A stretch of 64,000 nt of DNA. Source: Phragmites australis (taxonomy: Eukaryota > Streptophyta > Magnoliopsida > Poales > Poaceae). Shown here piece by piece: positions 18,333-30,800 of the stretch. Location: NCBI RefSeq assembly GCF_958298935.1, contig NC_084940.1, forward strand, positions 23,369,146-23,433,145, given 5' to 3'. The translations under genes were made by a program, and so were the position numbers. Each line of letters starts with the position of its first letter. Position 1 is the stretch's first letter. The notes under the pieces are model-generated. The model did no database searches. It saw only the letters and a list, made by a program, of their open reading frames with translations, and was not told the DNA's origin.

Positions 18333-20719
18333 GATGTTTGGCGGCGGCACGCTCCCTCCTCCTCCCCCTCCACCTCCCCCCCGGCGTGCCCATCCACACC
18401 GCCGCCACCGCGCCCCCACCCCTCGCCGCCGAGCTCGACGCCGCCGACGCCCTCCACGCGCTTCTCGCCACTCTCCCGCCCTCGCTTCCGGCCCTCCTCC
18501 CCTGCCTATCCCTCCTCTCGCGGCGCCTCACCCCGCACTCCGTCGCCGACGCCCTCCTCTGCGCCGGCCTCCCCGCCGCTTCCCGCCTCCGCCTCTTCCT
18601 CTTCTCCGCCCTCTCCCCGCACCTCCGCTCTCCTCTCCTGCACTCCCGTGCTGTCGTTCCGCTCCTCCTCTCCACCGACGGCGACGCCGCCATGTTCGAC
18701 GCCATCGACGACGCCCGCGCCGCCGGCCTCCGCGCCCCCTCCGCCGCCTTCGAGGCGCTCGTATTCGCCCATGCCTCCGCCGGCCGACACGAAGAGGCCG
18801 TGCAGGCGTTCGCCCGGATGGACGAGTTCGGCTGCCGCCCCACCACCTTCGTCTACAACGCCGTGCTCAAGGCCCTCGTCGACAGCGCCGTCATCCCCCT
18901 CGCCCTGGCGCTCTATAACAGGATGGTGGCCGCAGGATGCCCGCCCAACAGGGCCACGTACAATGTGCTCATGGACGGTCTCTGCAAGCGGGGCATGGCG
19001 GGGGACGCGCTCAAGCTGTTCGACGAAATGCTTGAGAGGGGGATAGTGCCAAACGTGAAGACCCACACCGTCCTACTATCATCCTTGTGTAATGCAGGGA
19101 AGCTCAAGGACGCTGAGAAGCTGCTGCTGTCGATGAATGAGAAGGGGTGCCCTCCTGATGAGGTCACGTACAATTCTCTCTTAAGCGGGCTGTGCAAAGC
19201 TGGCAGGGTTGATGAGGCATTTGAGCGCCTGGAGCTGCTCCGCAGTGGGGGCTTTGCACTTGGGTTGAAGGGGTATAGCTGCTTGATTGATGGTTTGTTC
19301 CAGGCCGGCCGGTACAACGACGGATTTGAGTGTTACAAGGAGATGTTGATGCGGAGTGATGTCTCACCAGATATTGTCTTGTACACAATAATGATCCGTG
19401 GTTGCTCTGAGGCGGGCAGAACCGAGGATGCTGTCTCATTCCTAGATGAGATGAAGGAAAAAGGGTTTGTGCCTGACACCTTCTGTTACAACACGCTTCT
19501 CAAGACCCTCTGTGATGCCGGTAATCTGGATGGAGCTCGCTCGTTGTGGTCAGAAATGTTGCAGAATAACATGGTCCTGGACTCCACAACACATACTATT
19601 ATGATATGTGGACTGTGCAAGAAAGGACTTCTAGATGAGGCGATGCAGGTTTTTAATGAGATGGAAAAAGTTGATTGCCACCCGACGGTTATGACATACA
19701 ACGTACTCATTCATGGACTCTACAGGGTGCGGAGGCTTGAGGAAGCTCGGATGCTTTTTTATAAGATGGAGATGGGGAATAACCCTTCGTTGTTCCTTCG
19801 GCTGACACTCGGTGCAAACCAGGTGAGGGATAGCGAGAGCCTGCAGAAGCTGGTTAACACTATGTGCCAATCCGGGCAGGTGCTGAAAGCTTACAAGCTT
19901 CTTCGAGGTATAATAGACAGTGGTGTAGTTCCCGATGTTGTCACGTATAACACATTGATAAAGGGACTGTGTAAAGTGAGGAATCTTGATGGAGCACTAA
20001 GGCTCTTCAAAGAGCTCGAGCTCAAGGGATTATCTCCTGATGATATCACTTATGGGACTCTTATTGATAGGCTCTTGAGGGCGCACAGAGAAAATGATGC
20101 TAGGATGCTGTTTCAGAACATATTGCAGAGTGGCGGCACCCCTAGTTTGTCAATATACAATAGTATGATGAGATCGCTATGTAGGATGAAGAAATTGTCG
20201 CAAGCAATCAGCCTCTGGTTGGATCACCTGCCCAAAAAGTACAATCTCTCAGCCGAAGATGAAGTACTTGCTGATGCCCGGAAAAAAATTGAAGATGATT
20301 CCCTGGATGAAGCAGTCAGGGAGTTAATCAAGATAGATCAAAAGTATGGTTCGTTAAACTCAACTCCTTACACCATTTGGCTTATAGGACTTTGTCAGGC
20401 AAGGAGGATAGGTGATGCCCTCAAGATTTTTCATACTCTTGAGGAGTTTGGCATTGCTGTCACACCAGCTTGCTGTGCCTTTCTTACCAAATACCTATGT
20501 TGGGAAAGAAATCTAAATGCAGCAGTTGATGTTATGCTGTATACATTGAGTAAACGCTTCATTATGTCACGGCACGTAGGCAACCGATTACTGAGGAATC
20601 TTTGTATCCATCATAGAAGGCAGGACGCGCAGGCACTTGCATGGCGAATGCATCTTGTAGGATATGATATGGATGCATATCTTCGTGAGCCTACAAAAGG
20701 TTTGTTACACAGTCAATAG
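18329..20719 (+). CDS. P-class pentatricopeptide repeat protein (796 aa)
   Basis: One uninterrupted exon. The N-terminus is rich in Ala, Leu, Arg and Ser with few acids (MRCLAAARSLLLPLHLPPG), consistent with an organelle-targeting peptide. About 15-16 PPR motifs follow from residue 137 to about 780, e.g. FVYNAVLKALVDSAVIPLA (174), ATYNVLMDGLCKRGMAGDA (209), VTYNSLLSGLCKAGRVDEA (279), VTYNTLIKGLCKVRNLDGA (538). Two non-repeat stretches interrupt them, about 483-500 and 640-675. No E, DYW or SMR domain is present, so it is a P-type protein. Such proteins bind single-stranded organelle RNA and affect its stability, splicing or translation. GC content is extreme in the first 600 bp and falls after, as in many grass genes. 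It looks intact and is the clearest host gene here. The target RNA is not predictable with confidence. Confidence 0.93.
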   Translation: MRCLAAARSLLLPLHLPPGVPIHTAATAPPPLAAELDAADALHALLATLPPSLPALLPCLSLLSRRLTPHSVADALLCAGLPAASRLRLFLFSALSPHLRSPLLHSRAVVPLLLSTDGDAAMFDAIDDARAAGLRAPSAAFEALVFAHASAGRHEEAVQAFARMDEFGCRPTTFVYNAVLKALVDSAVIPLALALYNRMVAAGCPPNRATYNVLMDGLCKRGMAGDALKLFDEMLERGIVPNVKTHTVLLSSLCNAGKLKDAEKLLLSMNEKGCPPDEVTYNSLLSGLCKAGRVDEAFERLELLRSGGFALGLKGYSCLIDGLFQAGRYNDGFECYKEMLMRSDVSPDIVLYTIMIRGCSEAGRTEDAVSFLDEMKEKGFVPDTFCYNTLLKTLCDAGNLDGARSLWSEMLQNNMVLDSTTHTIMICGLCKKGLLDEAMQVFNEMEKVDCHPTVMTYNVLIHGLYRVRRLEEARMLFYKMEMGNNPSLFLRLTLGANQVRDSESLQKLVNTMCQSGQVLKAYKLLRGIIDSGVVPDVVTYNTLIKGLCKVRNLDGALRLFKELELKGLSPDDITYGTLIDRLLRAHRENDARMLFQNILQSGGTPSLSIYNSMMRSLCRMKKLSQAISLWLDHLPKKYNLSAEDEVLADARKKIEDDSLDEAVRELIKIDQKYGSLNSTPYTIWLIGLCQARRIGDALKIFHTLEEFGIAVTPACCAFLTKYLCWERNLNAAVDVMLYTLSKRFIMSRHVGNRLLRNLCIHHRRQDAQALAWRMHLVGYDMDAYLREPTKGLLHSQ

Positions 20720-23700
20720 AAATGCCTGTAGTGTTGTAGGACTACAGAACTGTCCTCAAGAGGGATGCTGATGTTTTGGTTTGTACCAATTTGTTTTAGG
20801 TAAAACAGCAAAATGTGATTCACTGATTTCTTAGCCCTTGCAATGAATTTTGTAACCCATCAATTGAGTTGTAACTTCAATAATGAGGCATATTTTTTAT
20901 ATTTCTGCAACATGCTATACCCTCTTGTCATTTCTGTGAAATTAATGCGCATTGTGCAGTTACTTAGCTGAAGGCTGAGATATTTTGCACTGTAGCGAAT
21001 TTTGCTCTTCTCAGCTGCATGAAGAATGTGACGCATCGCTCCTGCATTCGCAGTACTCGTAGAAAAATTTGCACTACTTGTAAGTTGTCGTGCAATTTTT
21101 GTCGATCTTGTCACTACCTTTTATTCACTATAGGAACTAACATTTTTATATCTTTTGAATTATCATGCTTTTACCAAGTTTGTTAGCGTATTATCATTCT
21201 GGAGTGAGACTGGGCTGCACACGGTGCTTTTACCGGTAGAACTTGGCCAGATGAGGTTGCTTTCTGGCCTTGCTTATTTCTATCATGGAATTACACATGG
21301 CTTAGTATCAGCCTTCTTATATCTTCTGTGTTGAACTATCAGCTATATTTTCACCTTTCTTTGGAAGTCACAACTTAACTTTTCTTATTGAGGAAAGCTT
21401 GAAGTTGATAGTATGTTAAGTTAGATCAATACAGAACTAGACATCTTGTGTCATTTCTAAATAGTTCTACTGTAGTTAGTGGTCTCAAGCAATTTTGAAT
21501 ACCTAAACTTAAGGAAATAATGGAGCCGAACTTTATTAACTGCAAGCAAAATATTCAGTATTCAAGATTTTTCATAACATAGAAGTTGCATACATTTGCA
21601 GCAGATTTTCTTGCCTTGGTTTTGCTTGTCTGAAATGAAAAATAAGAGCAACTTATTCTGTTACTGATTCTTTTATGGGTGACTTAATTTGATTTTCCTG
21701 ATCGTTGATCGAGTTTCTCAGGCCAAATTTAACTAAAGTTCCACTGTTGCACCTAGTCTATTTAGATGCCCAGATGATGTATTATGTTAACATATTGCTA
21801 GGAAAACCTTAATTGTGTTATTTCTACTAGCAAATCATATGCATGTTATTTGCAATTTATGAATGCCTGTTCCAGCATGAACTTCAGGTTAAAATATAGG
21901 ATTTGATGTATTTATCTTCATGGGTAGTTGGAATGGCGCAATATCCCTTTCTTCTAGCAGTCTTTAAACAGAATCGAAATAGAGCACGCAGTATAGCATC
22001 AACATTCAAGTTGTACATAGCGAATTTGAGATGTCCACTAGTTCAATGTATAACTATTTGCCTTACACATTGAATTATAGATTTCCTCAAGCAACTGAGA
22101 GCTACTGAACGTTTGGGCAAAGCGTTTACCAACGTGTGTGTATTTTTTGCATCCGTATGGATGACTGTAACATACAAATGGTTTAAATTAATATGCATTT
22201 GTGCTTTCGTACTTTGTAGATGGGGGACTAATGACATATCTGAGAAGTTTCTTTAGTTTGATTCTGGATTCCTGAAGCTCCGCATGGTTGGGCAAGCAAT
22301 CTATTGACATTCAATATGCTGCTATACTCAAGGTAAGTTCTTGCTTTAGATGGCACTTTCCTTTGCATTGGTTACATGCATTCTCAACATGATTCCTACA
22401 GTTGTTGGTTGTTGTAGTATGGCCATATTTGTCTGCCCTTTGCTTGACCGGTAATTTGATTTATTACCTAATATGTTGTTCATGATTTCTAGAAACCTGC
22501 TTAAATGTATGTTTGTGTTAATTCTTGGTAGTATTTCTTTATCTTGTTCCTAGTAATAATTTCTGAAATGATGGAAGCAATCGGTTCAGTTACTGCCATT
22601 GGTTAGGTCAAAAAATCATAGTCAACCTGTACACAAGAAAGGAATTAACTCCTGAATCAAATAGGTAAATCAAATTTGCAACTAATCATTTGTCTAGAAA
22701 AATTTCGATAGAATGTTAGAGGAAAACTGCCCCAAGTTGTGGTGATTGGGGGGGGGGGGGGTTAATTTTGTGTTTCGAATTGGCATCTTAGTGAGGACGG
22801 AATGAAGCAGTGTTGCGGGGCTATGGCTTTTTTAAGATAGGTTGGTATTTTATCTCTATTATATTTAAAGACTACTTGGAGGCCTGCGGGAGCGTAGGTT
22901 GGCGGTGGATGTGGAGGTGAGGGGGGAGCGGCAGCGCCTCGGTGTGGTGATAGTTTGGTTGCCCGCATGCAAGCCAGGCTATGTGTATGCAAAGATACTT
23001 TGTTTGTTTGTATCTATTTAGCTTGTCTGGAAAAAGATAATGTTTTGTTGTCTGCATGAATAATATTGCATGAGATGAAAGTGGAAAAAAATGTTAGCAT
23101 GATGTTTATTTTGCGAAAATATACTTTAATAGATCTTAACTTATCTTATGAAGCATTAATCTACTTTGTAATACGCTAATATCACTTACTACACGCTAAT
23201 CTTGGATTAATAACATCATTAGTTGGCGCCTACCTGCACGCAACGAATCTGGCTCTAGAGAAACGGCCGACTTCTACATTTTCACTTAGCCTGGTTGAGA
23301 AGCCATTTTTGCATCTCATGAACTAGTCCCGTAACAGCATGCAAGCAAAACATATGTTCCATGTATCTCACGGACTAAACTGACCATATGAACACAACTA
23401 AACACACCCTATATAGAGTAGATAGGGCTGACATGGTGGCCCATCTATCAGGTATGTTGGGCATTACAGTATTGACTAACCGTCGAAGCCAACAAATATG
23501 ACGATAGTGTAGTGGCAGGTAGAATTTTCAATTTGGGTGTACATACCTGTTGTGTTCGTGCTTGCGTCATCACGCTCTGCCTCTCGTGCCCGTGTCGTCG
23601 TCGCTGCACCCCGCACCCGTGCTATAGCCCGGATTGATGGCATCTTTTAGCTTTGAGCCGTTGCATAGCCTAGCCTCCGTCTCTTTCTGTTGAATTGTCG

Positions 23701-24945
23701 TTTTTATCACTGTATTCGTGAACAATTTTTTTTCTCTCTTCTTCATAAATCTTGCTGCAGCTGTTCGTTATCCGCTCGGGTGCCGATCTAGCAAAAACTC
23801 TCTGAACTTTCTATCTTCATAGCCATTTTACCATCGTAGTAGCACTCCGAACATGGTGTCAACGACGAAGTACGACTGACGCCATGATCATATCGAGCAC
23901 GAATCGAATCGCAAATGTAGTTCAAACCGATTTGTTCATGTGTATTTCTCCTCAGTTTTCATTTTACTTAGTCTATGTGGACACAATTGAAGCAAAAAGT
24001 CAGAGAGGGCAGCGGAGAGGGGCTGAGAAGGGGCACTCATCGGAGATAGCGAAGGCAGGTGGGGAGCCTCGAGCCAGCGCCTACGTCACGACCCTCGCCT
24101 TTGCTTAGCTCGCGCCCGCGCCACCTTCCTCGCCCTCCATATTGTTCGTGCTTCTAGGCTTTGTGGAGAACTTGAGATGTGAACTACTGGACTCGTTTGT
24201 GTGTCTCGTGGGTACGGAGAGCCAACATGGGTCGTCAGCGTCTGATGAAGCCGTGGGACGGTGGGCCGATGGGGTGGGATGTGGCCATGAGTAGTTGGGC
24301 CGTATCTGGCCGTGTGGGCTTAGCTAGTTAACTGAATATCTTATACATATATAATACCTAATACATAATATTATATATAGAAAAAAATTGTACAAAAATT
24401 TAGGTGTCCATTTGTACTCCCATGACCATGAGTGGGCCTGTCCTTGCGGCAGTGGCATGAAAGAAGAGTAAGACCAATTTCACTACGGGAAAAGGGCTTA
24501 TGTACTAGCAAATCAGGGATACGGGACATTTGCAATGGCACTGAATGTGTTATTCCTTTTCTCAAACCATAATATAGCCAGGAACTTTCATTCAGAGCAC
24601 ATAACAATATATAGTAACCACCAGTCCCGAGAAACTTTTACATAAGCATACACACATCGTACCAAGCAAGTACAACAAGCCAGCCTTAGAGGCATACAAC
24701 GACTCACATATCCAACAGGAGATCCAGTAGCAACCTTCTTTCCTATCTTTGGAAGTCTTGTGTCAATATCCGATTCATGGCTGGAATGGCAGTAAGTTTT
24801 CTGATGTTGAGGAATCGAACCGAGACGATGTATACTTTTTTTTCTCAAGAGAGAAAGGCAGTGTTAGTTTTTGGACAGTGGATCAGTACATATTAAAGAG
24901 GATTCGAGTTATTGTAATTAAACAAGTTCAAGAAAATCATAAAGT
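20720..24945. other. Non-coding region downstream of the PPR gene
   Basis: No coding region is supported. The first few hundred bases should be PPR 3' UTR. A splice-donor-like AAGGTAAGTTC near 22330 could mark a spliced 3' UTR, but this is speculative. A run of 14 G lies at 22748-22761. Confidence 0.4.
22930..23415. mobile_element. Possible MITE-like insertion
   Basis: A segment with GTTTGGTTGCCCGCATGCAAGCC at one end and GCATGCAAGC plus CAACTAAACACACCC at the other looks like imperfect inverted ends of a small non-autonomous DNA transposon. It has no ORF. The ends do not pair cleanly and no target duplication was established. Confidence 0.25.
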
Positions 24946-25550
24946 TTTTTTTTTAAGAACTCCAGTAGGGGGAATCGCCTACTGGTGATGAAAGCTTTAT
25001 TAAGATGCTTAAAGAATGAACAAACACAACTGTAGAGAGCCTAAGAGTAGGCTAGTCCCAACGGACAGAAAAGGAAGAAGAAAAACTAGCTAAAACTGTT
25101 AAGTCATTGGGATAAAAAAGAGTGAAGAGAGCTGTTAAATCTGTGCAGCTGCAAGCGCACAGTGTCCGTGAAGTTTGAGCGCCAATTATGAAAGGTTGGA
25201 TTGGCTCGTTGAAAAATCTCTGCATTCTTTTGTTTCTAGATTTCTGAGGCTGCAATGACAATGATTTCCATAAAAAACTGATGGTGAAAAGCTTACGCTG
25301 CTTCATAAAACATATCAAAGAAATTTTGCAATCTCTGCACAAAATGCTCCGGCGATCACTCCCAGCATTCTCGGACCATCCGGAGAGCACTTGACCCACC
25401 AAAGCCGACTTGCAGGCTCTTTGCAAGAAATGCTTCTGAGTTGCATTACTCCGATGTGTACTTGATCTGAATGCCGGACCATGTGACTTGTACAATCCAA
25501 TTCTTCTGCGACTTTGGTTAGTCAAGACCAACATTGCAGTATACAAACAT
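24946..25550 (-). mobile_element. 3' end of a 5'-truncated LINE (non-LTR retrotransposon)
   Basis: Read on the minus strand, a decayed coding tail is recognisable across two frames (KQKNAEIFQRANPTFHNWRS, then DTVRLQLHRFNSSL). It resembles the last part of plant L1-type ORF2 after the zinc-binding domain. A short 3' UTR with AATAAAGC and an A-run (T-run at 24946-24954 on the plus strand) follow. Only the last 600 bp were inserted or survive. CAAGAAAATCATAAA beside the A-tail and CAAGAACATGAAACC near 25565 may be a diverged target duplication. Confidence 0.5.
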
Positions 25551-25954
25551 GCCTATGCAATCTCAAGAACATGAAACCAAATCAACACGTATGTCAATCA
25601 CTCATCACATATAAACTAAGATTCATTTCAACTTGGTTTCTCAAAACTCATGATTAACTTTTTATTCACATTGGCTTGATCATGAAATTTATAATACAAC
25701 CACATCGAGTAGCCCAGAGATATCTCTCATTTTATCTAAGGAAGGACAAATTCTATCTTAATCGCTCACACCACATGAAACATTTGATAGCAAACTCACT
25801 ACCTTATTTTATGATTACACCCAATTACTAAGTAGCGTTTGGCAACCTCTAAATGTGTCATTAGACATTCTGAGAATCAATGATAATCTTAGATCTAAGG
25901 ATCATGTAGGTACACCATTTGAGACTACAACTGATAACATATTATATAATAATC
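25551..25954. other. AT-rich flank left of copy B
   Basis: No gene seen. It ends with TAATC, the left target duplication of copy B. Its original continuation is 43730 onward. Confidence 0.5.
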
Positions 25955-27326
25955 TGTCGGAGGATCAACTCCAGTCGCAGGGATCCCGAGAGACCCCTTT
26001 TTAGATATTCGGCCGGAGGGATGATCCTGAGTCTGTTCGTCGGAGAAATAAATGGGAATGAATGCAATGGTCGGTGGTGGTGGAATTGGCCTAGTGCAGA
26101 AAGAAGTAAATGCACCGGAATTTAGACAGGTTCGGGCCGCACGGGGGCATAACACCATACTCCTGTATGGATACTATAAATGCCCTGAGGAAGTCCCTCA
26201 AGGATGTTGCTGGTTACAAGAATGTTTGTCTATCTCAGAGCCTGGGTTCTTTGTTCTTCAGCCTGTCTCGTGCTGCTCACTTCTCAGCCGTGTTTCTCTT
26301 GCGCTATGTTCTTCTGAGCTTAAGGATCTATTCCAGATGTTTCCTTCTGTGCCGCCGGTTGCTTTAAATACCCGCCAGCAGCAACGTGCCCCGAACGGGA
26401 GGGGGGCACGAGTTCCGAGACACCATAAATGGAAATGGCGTCATCATTTCCTCTGGGCGAAATGACCGGGGGTGGAAAAATGCGGCACACGCCCGGTCAT
26501 CTGTCACCATAAATGTCTTGGCAACGGGCGTCGTGGAGAGGGCCCACCGGGCAGTGGCAAAGCGGCCCGACGTGCCCGCCCTGTCTTGTTTCCCTGCCAC
26601 AGCAGCGCGGCAGACGGAACGCCTCGGCCCTTACGACGTTATCCCGAGACGGGCCGGATGACATGGGACGGGACCCGTGCAATTAATGACCCCACGCCTC
26701 TCTGCCAGAACGTGGCAGGAACTGACGCTGAGCGCGGCGGGAGCAATTGGAGGTGGCAAGCCACGCACGCTCTTTAAATGCGGCCTCGGATCTTTGACTG
26801 GCTGACACCACATCGGTGGGCCCCTCGGGGGCCTCTGCCAGGGGGCTTTCTGAGTCGTTGGGGTACCGAGTGCTCGGGGGTACTGTTTACCTCCCTGAGC
26901 ACTCTCTCTCGGGCACTCTTGTACGGATCCTCGGGGAACTGAGTGCTCGGGGGCTGCTGCACGCAGCCCCAAGCACTCTCTCCCGGAACTTCCTTCGGTG
27001 GGTCCTCGGGATACTTGGGTGCCCAGGGGCCACCGCCGGCGGCCCCAGGCACGTTTCTCCTAGTACTTAGTTCTTCTGGTCGTCAGGGGACTAGGGTGCT
27101 CGGGGGTCACCGTACACCTTCCCGAGCACTTTCTTCCCGGTACTTAAATTTCGTGGATCATCGGGGAACTGGGGTACTCGGGGGCCACCGACTGTGGCCC
27201 CGAGCACCCTCTCCCGGGACTCGATCTTTCTCAACTTGCGGGAGAGACTCCGCGAGATGGCATCATGTGGTGGATGGCTAGCCTGGCCTCGGGATTCGGG
27301 GACCCCCAGTTCCTGATACACCGACA
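25955..27326 (-). repeat. 3' LTR of copy B (1372 bp)
   Basis: Full-length LTR. It includes the TTTAAATA core-promoter-like site (26363-26370) and the hairpin repeats CCGAGTGCTCGGGGGCTGC/GCAGCCCCAAGCACTC near 26935-26985. A polypurine-type tract adjoins at 27327-27345. Confidence 0.9.
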
Positions 27327-27713
27327 GCAGCCCTGGGCCCATTGGCAGGCAATGGCCCAGAGACTGCGGATGGGCCCTTCGTCGCCAACGAGGCCGAAGC
27401 CGGTACCGACGCCATGTGGCGAGCTTTCAGATGGTGGTCCCTCCGGCCCGGGCCTTTGGTACGGCCCAACGGGGAGCCGAACGGACGCGCGTCCAAACGA
27501 CTCCCGAGGCGTGTGACAATGGGATGGGCTGCGCGTGATGACGGAGCAGGCGGCACGCGTGGTAGCCGCGCAAATCGAGGAAAATACACCTGGCAACTGC
27601 TGACACCGCACGATCTGTGGGAGATTCTCCTGGCGGTTGCGTTGACCGAGGAAACCGTCCCGCCAAGCGCGCCGTGGCAGGCGACGTTTGAATCCCCCTG
27701 GGGTATAAAAGGA

Positions 27714-27720
27714 GGAGGGG
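27714..27720 (+). promoter_or_regulatory. TATA box of the opposite-strand gene, copy B
   Basis: TATAAAA in GGGGTATAAAAGGAGGAGG, 143 bp before the ATG at 27857. Counterpart of 5542-5548 and 52185-52191. Confidence 0.65.
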
Positions 27721-27856
27721 AGCGAACCACCCCCTTCTTTACGCCATCTTGCGATCAAGCTCTTGCCCTTTTTGCGCTCCTGAGCCCTAGACTTTCCTTA
27801 GGCGATCAGAGCACCTTCCTTTCCCCACCGTCCAGATCATCCCCCACCCCGACGAG

Positions 27857-30800
27857 ATGTCAAGAGCAGGAGGAAGCCGCCGCGACAGGACTCCCGACGG
27901 CGTACTGCCGGAGTCCCGCCTGGTGAACGAGGAGGCGGCGGACAGGGTTCGGAAGCTGATGGTCCCCGAGGGCTAGCGGGGGACCTCGGTGGTGACGCCG
28001 GCGAGCTTCCCGCCAGCGATAAACCATCCGAGGCGCATCGTCCTCTTCACTTCCTTCGTGGCTGCCGGGCTGGTGCCGCCATTTTCGGCGTTCTTTCTTC
28101 AGGTCCTAGAGACGTTCGGGATCCAGCTGGTGCATCTCAGCCCCAACTCCGTCGTCATCCTGGCAGTCTTCGCCCACCTCTGCAAGATGTTCGTGGGGGT
28201 GCCGCCGTCGGTGGAGCTCTTCCGGCACTTCTTCGTGCTGCGGTCGACCGGGAAGAAGAGGGGCCTCTCCACCGCAGACATCGCCGGTTGCTGCAACTTC
28301 CGGCTGTGGGACGGCCTGGGGGAGCAATACATTACCCAGGTGTTGCGAAACAAGTGGGAGGACTGGCGGCGTGACTGGTTCTACATCGACGTCAGCCCCC
28401 ACGACCATCTGACTCTGCCGGAGATGGCGGTGGAACCCCAGAAGGCGACCTGGGAGGTGCCGCCGCAGATGGACGCGCGGATGGCGCCGGTCCTGGAGCG
28501 CATCGACTTCCTGCGCCAGGCCAGACTTACTTCGGTGATGGTGGTGGCAGACTACCTGCGCCGTCACCTGGCGCCCCTGCGGGAGCGGGCCCGGCCCTGC
28601 TAGTTTTACACCGGCCCCCAGGACATCACCCGGACCCAGATCGGCGAGGAGTGGGACCTGGGCAGGCCAGCGCTGAAGGGCCTGCTCCGGGTGGTGATCG
28701 GGGTGGATGACCTGAGTCGGGCGGAGCTCCTGTGGAAGGAGATGGCGCTCTGCGCCAATCCTGATCAGGTGGCGCTGCAGGCGAAGCTGCCGGAGTTCAA
28801 CACCCAGGGGCTGGTCGATAGGCCAGGGCGCCGAAACCCCGGGACCATTCAGATCCCCGGGGCGGACGAGGCGGCTGGCAAGGAGGCCGCAAGCGATCCG
28901 GTGCAGACCGGTGGCCCAAGCGCCGCAAGCGATCCGGTGCAGACCGGTGGCCCAAGCGCCGCAAGCGACGAGCCGCAGGCCAGCGGTGGGGCTGCTGCGG
29001 GCAGCAGCCGCCAAGCCGGAGAAGGAGGCACCGCCGACAGCGGGGCGGCGATAGCATCGGGGGACAGAGGGAAGCGCCCCTGGACTTTTGTTCCTGCGCC
29101 AGCATCCCCGCCGTCGCCGTCGCTTGGCGAGGAGGGAGGCCGGGGCGGTCAGTCGTCCAGCACGGGGCCGTCGACGGGGGAGGCATCTGCGATTCTGGAA
29201 CCGGACTTTGATCTGCTTGGTTCTGGTCTAGAGCCCGGAGACCGCACGGCGGCCCCGCAGAGCCCCCCGCTAAAGAGGAGGAGGGAGGACTCCGGGCCCA
29301 CGCCATCGGGCCCGGGGTACAGGATCCCGGCATCGAGATGGCAATACAGAGGACCCAAATCTGCATAAGTTTTCCCCCTTTCCTTTGTGAGTATACTTCG
29401 CCCAGAGCGGCTTTGGAGACTAACCTTCATTTTTCTTCTGCAGGCCGCCGGTGGAGGCGCCGAGGCCGGTTCCAGCCCCCGAGCCGAGCGCGCCTGAGCC
29501 AAGTGCGCCGGTGGAGCCGGATCCGTCGAGCACGCCGACCGAGATGGAAACACAGGCGTCGCCCAGCCCCGAGCGAGTGACAGCGGCCGTGCCCGAGCAG
29601 CCGACGCCGGCTGAGTCCGCCCCGAGCGCGTCGTGGGCGGTGCCTGCATGGCAATTTTTGGGGACCCCGAGCCCCTCGGAGGAGGCTCGCAGGGGACCAA
29701 GCGCCCAGCCGTCGCCCAGCCAGCCCGCCGACCCCCTCGCAGTCGTGCTGGGAAGCGCCTGGGAGGTGATCGGGCGGCTGGAGGTGGCCGTGGCAGGGGA
29801 GATGACGCAGCTTGAGGCAGACCGTGCCGTCCTTGCTGCGGAGAGGGCGTGGCTTGTCGTGGGCTGGCGCCTTTTTGAGGCCCGCGTCACCGCAGCGCGC
29901 GCGGCCAACGAGGGCGAGCGGCGCGCCCTGGAGGAGGAGCGGAAGGCCCTAGAGGGCACCCGCGGGAAGAAGCCGCCCGCCGGGCCGAGGCGTCGCAGCA
30001 GTAGGCTGCCGAGGCGCTCGCCAGGGAGAGGCAGGAGCAGGCGCAGGAGGAGACGGTTCTAGCCTGCGAGAGCGCGGCCAAAGCCTCCCAGGCTGAATTG
30101 GCCTGCCTGAAAGGCAAGGCTGACCAGGTCCGCGCCGAACTCCAACACCGGGAGGAGGTGCTCCAGAACCGGGAGGAGGACGTCGCCATCAGGGAGATCG
30201 ACATCGGCATTACGACGGCGGACCTGGAAGCCCGGGAGAAACTGCTGATTCTCCGGGAGACGGAGGCCGCTGAGGCGGTGCTGGTCGCGGCCGCTCGGGA
30301 GGAGCGGGCCGCCAAGTGGGAGTCCGAGCTGACCGCCCGCGAGCAGGCCCTCTCCGCCCTTGCGGAGCGGGTGAAGCGGGCTGAAGCCCAGGCGACCGGT
30401 GCGGCCAGGGGACAGGGCTTCGAGGAGCGGCTGCGGCGCGCGACGGAGGAGCTCGAGGCCGCCGAGACCGAACGGGCCAATGTGAAGCGGATGATGGAAG
30501 ATATCCTTCGGCAGATGCAGAGGTCCGTGAGGGCGGCTGGTCTCGGGCGAGTCGACGTGGAGGTGAAGGGGACTGGCCTCGGCCAGGTTGCCCTCGGCTT
30601 CCAGAGGATTAGCCAGCGCCTCGAGGCGCTGCCCCAGGCCGTCCAGGAACTCTCTGCCCGGGAAGGGCGTGGTTTGGCCCAGGCAGTGGCCGAACATGTC
30701 CTGGCCTGCTACCGAAGTCGGGATCCGAACTTCCCGCTGGAACCAGCTCGGGAAGGGGTGGTTGAAGCCGAGGAGGAGGCCGCCCGGGAGGCAGTTCGGG

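Noticed and set aside
18334..18918. Pro/Arg-rich frames on both strands over the PPR 5' half
   Set aside because: Low-complexity shadows of a very GC-rich PPR coding region.
24490..24510. CACTACGGGAAAAG resembling a CACTA transposon end
   Set aside because: No matching inverted end or 3-bp duplication was found.
27327..27856. Plus-strand frame (27342-27926) before the opposite-strand gene of copy B
   Set aside because: It spans the polypurine tract and the TATA box; copies A and C have no equivalent frame.
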